A DNA stretch of 64,000 nucleotides, taken from contig JARUPZ010000019.1 of NCBI GenBank assembly GCA_031213475.1, forward strand, positions 5,187,896-5,251,895, read 5' to 3'. Positions 47,601-59,600 of this stretch are shown here, one piece after another (within the stretch, counting starts at the first letter, position 1; every line of letters starts with the position of its first letter). The position numbers were made by a program, and so were the translations under genes. The notes under the pieces are model-generated. The model saw nothing but the letters and a program-made list of their open reading frames with translations. It was not told where the DNA came from and searched no databases. Origin of the DNA: Nereocystis luetkeana. Taxonomy: Eukaryota > Sar > Phaeophyceae > Laminariales > Laminariaceae.

Positions 47601-50600
47601 GGGACGGAGCATGAAGGGCTTTCACTAACCAGACAGACATTGCTTGCACCAAGCGCGAAGCGCCGTGAGGTGTCCCGGCGAGTCGCGTGAAGGGTGAGCT
47701 GCATCCTGCTAAGAACCGCTTGTGAGGCGAACTTGCATATGGATGGCAGCTTCAATGAGATATTTTAATCTCCGCTGTAGCCACTTCCAGAGAGAGCAAT
47801 GGAAGTACTATGTAACTGCCTCTTGGGTGCTTTACCATGAACCCTACTGTACGTGATACGATCATTCCCCTTGTGCGGAGCAAAGGTTCTTCACCTCGCA
47901 CTAACGATCCAACTCGACCACCAGCCGTGACCGACCGCCTGAAAAAAAAAGCGGTACCCGGGTTGTCTAGCTCAAGTAGTGAGCGGCATGTTCTACAGTG
48001 TCGTTGTCAACCAACGCCAACCCAACCTGATAAACCATCAAGGAAGGGGGCGGGGAGGGGCACTAGTTGGAGTCAGAGTGGATTAATGTTTGCAGTAGTG
48101 GAAAAAGTTAACGAAGGACCCCAAACACGACCAACTCATCGTTGCGTTCTGTCCTGCCGCTGAGAGTGACGATGACCATCATGAGCAACCGGTGGCAGAG
48201 ATACTCCCCCCACCCCTCGAAGTCGTTCACGAGTGGGGAACATTTTGGCGGGGCGGGTGTTTTACTGTTGATATGGTCACCGACCGTTTAAATTGAGTTT
48301 TCGATTAATTGAGGCCTCCTTCCCCAAAGAAAGGGGGGGGGGTCGGCTCGCCCGATCCGTCACTACGGCAAAACAAAGGGCTTTATTCCGTCGACGAACA
48401 CTTCTTGCATCCACAAAGTCGACCGACGTGTATCGTGTACAAGCTGTATCTTGGTTTACGTACTGCCCAATCGAGACGACGGACAGGAGTGACTAACTGC
48501 ACGCGACTCCCACACGGAGTAATTCCGTCCGCAGATTGATTTGATCTTCCGCGAGACATTACAAAACGCCATGGAAAACTCGCTCAAGCCCTGTTTCGGT
48601 TTTTACCTGTCTCACTGTGATAACATAATTTGTGACTCTCTGCATAGTGTTATAAGGGTTTCCCTGGGATGGGTAAACGGTCGATATTTTGTCCCTACGG
48701 CTCATTAGATAACACCTTCATAAAAATGTGAACAATCAGGGCGGGCGTCAGGTGTACCGATGCTGTTGGGCAGCAAGAACGGTTTCAACGTGACAACCCT
48801 ACTAGAAGCGGTCACAATCGTTGTCAACCCCTACCCTGGCCTTTGCCCCCGCTTAATTTGATGCCGTGATGCCTCAACATGAATGCTTGGAAAACTCACC
48901 GTGGAAGGCGTTAGACGTGAGGTATGCGGGAAACTTCGGATATCTCCGGCGGACGTCAACCTCCCCAACAACGGACGCGGACTTGACATTGCCGGAGCCG
49001 GGCAGCTTAGGGAGCCTCAGCAACCTCACCTCCGTGGTGGTGGACACAAGCGTCGCCAGGGTGATCGCTGTTAACAGCAGCCTGGCGGATGGCTCCTACG
49101 GCGTCGGCGAGGAAATTCTACTGCTGGTAACATTTTCGTCTTCCGTCGGGGTCAACAGGTGATGCCGATGTTTATCTGTGGGAGGCGGGGGGGGGACTGT
49201 ACTCGATATTAACATGGCCGAAGTCGTGTGTCCATAGACCCTGGCATTCCTATAATGCCGGCACGGAGCAGGTCGGGCTTTCACCGACCAGGAAGACAAT
49301 GCTTGCACCAAGCGCGAAGCGACGTGAGGTGGCGGAGGGGTACTCATTTTTTGCTTGCCTTAGTCATGTGACCGTTGCCCGCGCACCCCTTTGGAGACGG
49401 AGCACCGTTCCTACTCCTGCTGGGGGCAGTTCCAACATTGGGGCGCTCATTGCGTATTTTCTATATGTCCCATTAAAAGCGTTTCTGCGTATACCTTGAC
49501 CCCTTCCTGTCTCTGTCTTTTGTGGACACCGTCTATCTCCTGGGATAGCAACCGTTTTTTCGCCAGCTATGATCTAGGGTACTAAAACGTCAAGGTGAAG
49601 ATATTAGATGGGGAAGAGCTAGCGCGAGTGCGAGTCAGGTCATTTGGTCAGGTTTGGTAGGCCAGCAGACACGATTTTGTTTTGCACTGGATTACCTCTC
49701 TGGCCTGAATAGACATAGTCCCCCGTTGCGAATATGATATAAATATCCCGCGGAGGTTATAGTACTGGACAGAGTGGTATCATGGTATACTACAAGCGAC
49801 TCTGCGCTAGATTTTTGACCGGGTTAATATCGATACGGGTAGTCCTTTCAGGAAGTGGATTTCGCAAGGAAAACTCCTGCCGTCTTCTGGGAGGTTGCTT
49901 CGAAAAACCTTGCTCAAGTGCCCCCACCGCGTTGTCATCATTCCCACGGCCCCTGCGCTTGCTTTCCCGTCCTCGCTACCGAAGGACTTCGCCCTCCGGT
50001 AGCGCGCCGTATGCCCTCCTTAACAGTGGCGGCACCGCCTTTTACACCGCGGGCAACGGAACGTCGACCCTCGAGTTCCTGTACACGGTGGAGGAAGGCG
50101 ATTCTTCCGCCGCCCTAGACGTCGCGGTTGTTTCCGACGACGTGACGGCCACGGTAGCCGTCTCGCTGCCCGTCAACAGCAGCATTTTCGACGCGAACAA
50201 CATCGAATCGTCCGCCGTGGTCACACTCCCCAAGCCGGGGTTTAGAGGGAACTGGGGAGATCAAGCGAACATCGTCATCGACACTGAGTGAGGATGCCTA
50301 ATACGATAGAGGCCGCAGTTTTTTTTTGCCTTAGGAGGCAATATTTCTGACTGGCGGGGTTCCTCAACTGAAGAACTACCTAATTTCGTTCGCATCTGTA
50401 TGTTTGCAATGGTTTTCGAACAGTATTTAAGATAGGCCTCCCTTTTAACTCGAAAACAGGTTTTGGTAAAGATATATAGTCCCTCAAGTTAGGAGCGAGC
50501 TGCCTTTTCCGTTGCACACGTGTGAGTGAGTGGCTTGATCGCTTCATAGATAATTAAACACGTGAGACTTCGGGCATACGCGTGTTTCCTTTCTCAGCGA

Positions 50601-53600
50601 GCATCGCCATCGACGCTGATTGGCTCGTTTAAGCAATTGAACACGTGAGACTTCGTGCATACGTTGGTTTTCCTTTTTTGTTTTTGGTGTCTCTTGGTTT
50701 TCTTCTTTCGGGAATGTTTATGAGTGATCAATGTTGAAGCTCATGCTGCTGCACATTATTGTAGGATGGCAAACGCAATTACACCGATTGGACACGTAAA
50801 CGTGTACACGCCACACGTACCTGCAGCTGTGACGATATTATCGTCCTTCTTGCAATAGAGCTGTATACGCCACCACCAATCGTTGTTTTCCATGTGGCGC
50901 AGGAAACCCCTTCAAGCCGCCCCAAGATTTTTGCCAATCGAGCTGTCCAGTGCAAAGGAGCGAAACAGCAACAAAACGCAACAGCGAAAACAAAAACCTG
51001 CTCACCACCTTCTCGTCGATATATAACCACGCCCAGAAAGAAACGAGCAAAGATACATGAAAAAAACGTAATAACTGCTCTATTTTTTCGCACGCTCATT
51101 ATATCGCGCTGCGTGCATTGTACGGCACGCCACCAGCAGTAACAAAGACACGATGTTGTTGCGCTTCCGATATGCCAACCAACGATCGACCTCTCTTTCC
51201 AAGGCCGCCGCTGGTCGCCCAAGTGACGTCGTCCCTGGCGGACGGGCGGTATGGTCCGGGGCAAGAGGTGAAGATTCTTCTCGAGTACACTGCTCCCGTA
51301 ACCGTAGTTGGAACTCCCGTGCTGTGGCTGGATCTTGGCGACGCCGACGGCTACGCCGAGTTCGACGCGATGAGCGACGGCTCCAACGACACGCTCGTCT
51401 TCATCTACTTCGTGCGCGAAGGTTTGACGATCAACATCAACAATGCTGCAATTGTGTGATATGGACCTAAAAGTAAGGAACGTTTGTATAGTAATATTTC
51501 ATCCATACCGTCTCTATTTAGGGGCCACGAAAGGGAGATAGTTAGGCTTTCGTGAATACAGTACTACTGTGGTAAGTTTCCCTTGTTTTTTTTTTTTTTT
51601 TTTTCGGAGAATGCTTACGAGTGATCAACGTTGAAGCTACTGTAGTCCACTAGGCTACCTGTAGTCCAATCGTCTACTGCAGTCCAGTAGGTTTCCTTTT
51701 TTTTTCTTGGTTTCCCAAACTTTTCTTCAATCGGGGAGTGTTTATGAGTGATCAACGTTGAAGCTCATTCATGCTGCACATTGGCGAGGGTGGCAAACTC
51801 GATCAAACCAATTTTGTTGGCGATCCAACTCCACATGCTCGGGTCGTTTCGACAAACTCTGCGTTCACACTAACTGAATGAAGGGGGGAATCAGCGAAAA
51901 AAAATGGCAGCGTGAGGATGGCCTGCAAAAGGAAAACGCGTTGATCACGCTCTGTGCCCTTGTGTTGCGAGGGGTAGGATCGCCGACCGGGTAGGACGTC
52001 TCCTCCTCCTGTCCAATGCAAACTCACATCGAATCATAGGCGACAGCGTAACACCGTGCTGTAGGTTTAGGGAAGCGGCCAAAAAGGCAGCGGGTGGATC
52101 CCTTGCAAGGAAAGCGCGTTGTGAACGCGCTTTCGTGTTCGTTTATTGTGCATCTGCCAACCAACCGGGCGCCTTTGGAGAGATGAAAGACGCTTTTTTT
52201 CTCTGTTTTCCCCTCACTGGAGACTTTCCGAGAAATTTTCGCACGCAGCAAAAACCGGTTAGAGAATCTGAACTCTTGAAGACATATAAAATATGTAAAT
52301 GGAGCTCAATATAAACCATTGAGACGTACGTCTCAGGGCCTCTTTGACTCCTTGATGAAAACTACTCTTCACATCGCGCATTGGACGACGCGGGTTGAAA
52401 CACATCTTATCCCCACTGAACATCGGCGCGATAACTGCCGGACGCGCAGAAATGCTACATTTGCTAACCCGAATGCAGAAACCCGACGGGCGCTCTAACT
52501 TTTGTTTTGTTATGTGCGCAACGACGAACCTGCCCAAAATACCTGCAGGGGAATCGACAGCGGACTTGGATTACACGTCGCCTTTCGCGCTCGACACGTC
52601 ACAGGAAAACACCAGCAGTGCAACATATAATGCCTCGGCCATCCTGCGCTCATCCACGAACCCATCTCAGAACGTTTCTCTGATCCTGCCCACGAACGGG
52701 CAGCCTGGGTCTCTGGGAATCAGCGGCAACATTGAAATCGAGGTCCGGAGCTGCGGTTGTTTTGACCAGATACAGATTGCAAAGTGCGTGCCCTTTCGGT
52801 GTAAAATGGTCTTCGATAGCGGTCGCGCGCTATTTACGAGCAGACTAGACTAGAAGCGAGTTACCGTGCGGTTGGACATCCTTTGTTTTATTATATCGCA
52901 CGTTTGACAAACACGATGAGGCTCGCAGGCAGGTACGAGGTGGTCGTAATCGCAAATAAATACTTCGTACGGTTGATAGCGTCCATCGAACCCACCCTTC
53001 TTGATGATGGACACATTCCAGTGTTCTAGATTACCCTGGTCGCAGTAAATACAACCTCAACCCAAACGTGTTTTTTTTTTTGGCAGTTGCCCTCTGGTAG
53101 CAGCAAAGACAGCCTTAACCCAACAGGGTTTTTTTTTGTTTTTTTTTGTCAGTTCACCGTGTCATTCGTACCATCCAAAACCTTAACCCCCCGACCTATT
53201 TCGTCCTCGCTCTCTCTTCTGTGGTTGCAACAACAACAAAAAAGCAGACGACCCCACCGTCGGTCGAACGCGTGTCGACTACGGCGGCAGACGGGTTACC
53301 GCGCGGCGCCGCCGGCCGGACGCAGACGCTCGACGTCTACAGTTCCTCGACGATATCCACCGGCGGCTTCCGCCTCAGCTACGGCGGCAGCGACAATATT
53401 GTCACGCCGTGCATACCCGCCAACGCTACCACTTTGACCGCGGACGCGGTGGCGAGCGCGCTCTCCTCGGCCAACTCGTTTCTGAACGTTACGGTAGTTG
53501 AGGATGACCCTCCCTTCGACGGTGCGCGGATGTTCGTGGTGTATTTTCACGCGCCGGAGGTCGGGGTGGGACTGCTTGGTGTCGTCGATGCGGAGTATGA

Positions 53601-56600
53601 CGACGATGGGGATTGTGAGTGGATCCAGTGTTGGTCTTCGTCGGACGGAGACGGCGAGGATGACGATGAAGAGGAGGAGGGGGAGGATGGAGCGTGTGAC
53701 GAATCCGGTGTGGTCATTAACAGGGAAATGTCCGTCTTCGTGGAAGAGGGAGCGGTAGAGGTGCGTGAGTACATGGGGGGGTTGGTGACTGCGAGGTGTT
53801 TGCGCTCGGTTGTGTGGTGGTGTGTAGTCGAAAAGGGTTAGACTGGGAGACTGACCGCACTTTTTCATGACGGTGTACGTACTCTAAAATCGGGATATTT
53901 TGCAAGGGGTAGCTGTGTGTGAGCGTACATATTATATTATAGTACGCTTCCCTTCCCCACATATGCACACGGTCATGCTGATGATGCTCATGTAGGACAT
54001 AGAGACGAGGCGTGGCATGATCTTCTTGTGGTGATGAACAACCCTTGTCAATACGGTGATGCGTCAAGACCGCCGAGAGTACCACTGACCCTGTTCGTTA
54101 GTCAGTCTCCCTGGAACCAAGGCATTCGACGTGTATCTGGAGAAAACCGGCAAAGGCGACCAACCGCCCCCCCTCCCCCTACAAACCTTACTCCTGTCGT
54201 CCGCTGTAAATTATTATTGTGAACCGCACACATTCGGTTCGACATCTTGCTGCTAATTACTGTATCTAACACATTCGACACGCTGTTAACTACTGTATCT
54301 AACACATTCGGTGCGTTGTTAACTGTTTGCGCCGTCTGGGCCACCCTAGGATACCCCAGCTGATTTCCTGCTGATATGTAGGCATGTATGTGACATGGAT
54401 ACCTGCTGGGAGTCACCACATAGTATCACTCTGTACTTCTCTACCTGGATGTGCTTCTACGAGTCCACCAATCTAGCCGGGTGTGCAGCGATGCTGTTCC
54501 CGGGTCCCTGCTGGGTTCAGGGGCATGTAGGTGTGGGGCGGCCGAATCCCTACGCGCCCCATATACTTGTATCGAACGCGTTCGACACGCCTGTTGACTG
54601 CTGTATCTACAAACACACTTGACAGGATGTATACGTGACACATTCGACACGCTGTAACTACGTACTACTGTTATACCCAACTCATTTCGACGCGATGTCT
54701 GCACGCAGGTCGTGCTCCACTTCACCGAACCGATCAGCGTCAACACCACTCTCGGCAACCCGTCACTGCTCCTGCGGGTAGACCCGACGATGAGCAACAC
54801 CACCACCCTCAACTCCACCGTCTTCAACGACACAGATGGTGGGATACGATACGCTGAACACATCCCGGGCCTCACCCAGTTTGTGGACGTCGGCGTGGAC
54901 GCTTCGCGGTGAGACCCAGAGCGAGTGTTGACGGGGGAAATTATGTCTATCTTCGGACTCGATGCCTCTTAGTATGCCTTGAGCTGCTTTAACGTTATTT
55001 CAAGGGTGTGTTCACACTGGCTAGTAACTCTTACGCCCTGAACATATCCGGTTATTTCCCCGGTATGACCAATATAACCAGGTTAGGTCCCGGGGTACGC
55101 CACAGTTTATAGCACCCTCCTTGCAAGACTGAATTCTCCACGCAGACGTTTCGACCGAAGCTTGATGTCGTGATATGTTTTACCACTATGTGCGTTTGTG
55201 CATATCAGGAGGGCTGGAAGCTAGCCGTGCCCGGCGTGATCTCTGAGGAGTGAGCTGCTTTGCGACTGCGTCTCATAAGCGGCCCGTGCCACACGTCATG
55301 AGCAGACGATAAGCCCAATACTTACAGAAGGATTCCGCAACTTTCTCTCCCTCTCTCTCTCCCTAATGGTGCTAGTTTTCGGCTCGTCACTCTTTCTTTC
55401 AAGGTATCACATGTACGCACACAGACCGCGGAACGTCGTGTACATCTGTTGCTTCCAGGGATGTCACAAAACGATATAATCTGGAGGTGTTCCGAGCTCC
55501 CACGCATCCTTTGTATGGCGCCCCTCTTTCCGGAATCCCCAGACTGTGCCTCATCAACCTACCTTTGTGCCTCATGTATACAGTTTTTTTTTTCTCTCCT
55601 CTCATCGCCGTGACTCCGCGTGCCTAATATCGAGGTATTTCCCTGATCTCACATGACTGCGTTTGTCTTCACATGGGCTCGGTCTTGGCCCTTCCAAGAC
55701 CGGTTACACGGGGCCATTTTCGGCTAAGTTACGGCGGGGCCGTGTCAGGGTGCATGGACGTCAACTCTGCCAAGTCAGCCGCCGGCGGGTACAGCGTTAA
55801 GGCTCGACTCGAAGAGCTCGAAGAGGTGGGGCATGTGCATGATCGTTCACAAAGGGGGGCTCTTGGTGTGTTTTCGTCTAAAGCGTTCAGGCCTGATTTA
55901 TATCAATAGCATCTTCCATGTCTGGTCGCCGTTCGTTGGATTATAGATTCCTTTTTATGCACCAGGTATGTATGGTATCATTGGAACGAGCGCTGCACAG
56001 CGTCAGATGGCAGAAGGAGATGGCAATACTGCATACGTAACCCACCCACCCACCCACCCTCCCTCCCCTAACCATTACTGTTGCCGGATTGATTGATTGA
56101 TTAAGTGCACAGCTGTTGACTAGTTTATCGGGCGATTTGGATTTCGCAACGACTCGATTGTAGATAAGCTAAAAGCTATGAACGTACTTTGTCTCGGGAA
56201 TGAATGTTTTCTCCGTCATCCACTGCAACTGTCTGCTGTTTTCTTACAATAGCAATCAATCTCCCGAAAGCCGCGCAGGAGTTAGTAAGTTGTGATTTGG
56301 GGTCGGTGCAGCTCAACTCCTTTTCCTTCATTTTCCCCCTTCCTTGCTGGGGAAAAAAGAGACTCCACACTATCTCCAAGCAGTTTTTGTCCCCCAAATT
56401 GTGGGCGCAGGTATTTCGAAACGGACTTAACATCGTTCACGCGGTGTCATGCATACGCTTGATTGGTAGATTCGGCTGCCATTTTCAGTGTCCCCCCTCG
56501 CCACCTTTCAAGGTACACACATCAAAAGGTGCAGTTAGTTCCAAAGGGAGGTGTTTTAACATCATTCAATCGGTGTAATGCATGCGCTGCTTGATCGATT

Positions 56601-59600
56601 CGGCGGCCATTTTCAGTGTTCCCCCTCGTCACATTTCCACAAACAAAAATCAAAACGTGGGTGCGGTTAGTTCTACAGGGGTCACCATGCGTGCACTGCC
56701 TGATTGATTCGGCCCACCCTTCTCAATGCTCCCCGTCGCCTCACACAACCCTCTCTCCGCGAACCAAAGATCACCCTCATCGGCGTGGAGAAAGTGACAC
56801 GCGAGGCCCTGGGCAATGGGTTCCGCTTCACCGTCGTCTTCCGTGCAGGGAGTCCTGGGGCTCTTACGTTTCCATCCGAAAACATAACCGAGGTACACAC
56901 ACACGCACGGTGAACGTAAGCTGTGCAGCAGCAACAGTTCTCGTTGACGCCCCCCGCTGGACTTGTGGGTCGTACACTGATTTTCGGACCAGGCATGTCC
57001 GTTAGCCACCTGGTAACCAACATTGATGGCCTTTATATTTACGTGTATACCTGGTATACTTTTGCGTAATAATATCGTCTCCCAAAAGCTACGCAACCAA
57101 TTAATTATTTCACCCAAACTGCTGTGCATGCTTCCGTTCCCGAATTCCGAAAATTGTTCATTTTTTACAACCACGCCCCCTCTATACCTGCATGCGTATC
57201 CCCGAAAATATCAGTTGGTTAATAAATGAATCAAGTGTTACGTGCATCTCCCCTACTCGTATTCACTAAAATGACAAAACGTGAGCTATTTATATGTGGT
57301 AGAAATCCCGTGCAACGATAACGAGGCAGCTTTTAGTCCTGTGGACGCGGAAGCCAAGAAGACGCCACCCCCCCTCAACATCACCCGTGTGATAAAAAAA
57401 AAAGAGAACAACACACCCCCCCTCGGACTAAATTTTTCTGATCCGATTTCCTTGACCACGGGCCGAGAACGCGAAAACGCTGAGCGACTGATAGCTCTTA
57501 TCAACCCCTCTTGGGACGTCAGAGATATATATATATAAAAAAAAAGCATGGCCGGTAAAAATTGACGATCACACCAACTATTGCGGCCACCGCGTGATTC
57601 CGGGGGGAAGGTACAATGGTTGGCGTTCCGAGTGTTATCGCAAGGAGTCCCACGGCATGGGGGCGAAAAATGATCCCACCCGTATATACAATAGTTGAAT
57701 GTTGCTCGTACATGGTTGATAACACCGAAGTTGTCGTTATTTTTGGTCGCTACGGATACATATCAACCATCTCCAACACCCTAACGGATAAATATGGAAA
57801 GGTCTCGGCGACATCTATCCGAAAACCCTGTTTCGGAAAGGCCGTCTCGGAAAATTGGTCCCGAGGGGCACGGGGGGGAGGGGGGGGGGGGGGGGGGCGT
57901 ATTCATTTGTTGCTTGCCTTAGTCACTTGACCATTGACCACGCATTCATCCCTTTCGAGACGGAGCACTGTTTCTACTCCTAAGAGAGACACCTCCAACA
58001 ATGGGGCGCTCATGACGTTGGTTGCATATATTACATAGAAACTATTTGCTAATCTTATCCCCTTCCTGTTTGGCCGCCCATGGCCACCATCTATCTCCTA
58101 GGATAGCGATCGTTTTCTCGTTGCTATCTAGTGTGTCAAACTCCTCCATGTCACATTCGTCTATGTCCCTCATCTCTTCTTCTAACACATCCCGTTCTTC
58201 CTTGTATATTTCACATTCTCCTACTATGTGAGTTCTACTCTCTATGGCTTTGCCACGCGGGCGCGTCTGTGCATCTACTTCCTCCTCCTCCCGGCTACTG
58301 GTAAACCTCTTGCTTCTTTCTGGCAGGTCCAGGTTACCTACACGAAAGCGCAGTTTCAGCGATTTCGCGAAGTCCATTTGTCCGTGCTAATACGTCTTCA
58401 TCCCTATTCCTTCCCTCAACCCCCCGCATATCTCTAAGTGTTTTTCCGATTCCACCGTGTTTCGTAGCGCTAACCTTCCCCTTCTTTCTATCATTTCTTC
58501 TACTTCTGTCTTGTACCTCCCAAACTTCCCTGCGGACATCACCTCTTCTCGGACGGGGGGGGGGGCGAGGGGGGTCGTTATCTTGCGTGGTATACCGTAT
58601 AGACCGACGGATAGCGAATAATCTATAAACAAGAAGATAAGTCTCATTTTTCCCAAGAGCGAGATGCCGAATATGTGTATCGATTTGTATATTTGCTGCC
58701 GCGCTGCGCGCATGGAGGGATGGGGGGGGGGGGGGGGGGGGGGGGGTCGAGACTTCGTTGCTCACACTTCGAGAAATAATTGGATTAAATACGCAGTCGC
58801 ACTGAGCGGCGAGCGCTGCACTGAATTCTACCAAGGTACACAAAAGCCTACGCTCGAGGTTGTTCAAGGGTGTAGCGTCACAAAAAAAGGTTTTCAGACT
58901 TGTTCAGATTACGTACGTACGTAGGTTTCTTGTTGACAAACCCATGCTGAAATCAAACAAAATACATTCTACAGCGGTGGTCCCTCGATAGTGCCGGTAC
59001 GATATATATGCACCAGCCAACAACACCTGCACTAAAGCGGTAACCGGCATTACTCAACCTCGACGTGGTTCCCCTCCGGCGTCCCCACCCCTACTTTGCT
59101 CTCGTCGTCAGGGATGCCTTGTGGGCTTCGAGCCGCCCCTAGAGTCATCGGACTTTGCCGTACCAGACACCGAAAGGCTGTCCTTCCTCTACGTTCTGCA
59201 GGTAGGTGTGCTTTGCCGAACAGCAAGCAACGCGTGTGCACGGATTTAACACACGGCGGATAGATCAACTCGCCGTACAGTAGCTCGAGCTACTACTATT
59301 CTAGTCCATTTTGAGGTAGACTTTGCCCCCCTAGTTTTTTTTTTCTTCAGGGGATTTTATTTTTCTTTCTAGTGATCAACGTTGAAGCTCATTCATGCTT
59401 CCTATTGTCGGATGGCAAACGCAACAACAGTAGATCTACGTGACAATCTCTATAAGAGCTTGGTGCATGAGCTACCACACGTTTACTGGGTTCGAGCTAG
59501 AATTACAGTAGGTACAATTCGTAGTTTATCTACCACGTGCATGTGCTTGGGTAGGTGCAAGTGTGAACTTGTATGGATCGTCCGTAGTCCGTCTTGTTTG

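Noticed and set aside
53296-53868. 190-residue minus-strand ORF opposite exon 25
   Set aside because: It mirrors the GC-rich exon 25, whose plus-strand frame matches the module seen in exons 5 and 27 and has correctly phased splice sites.
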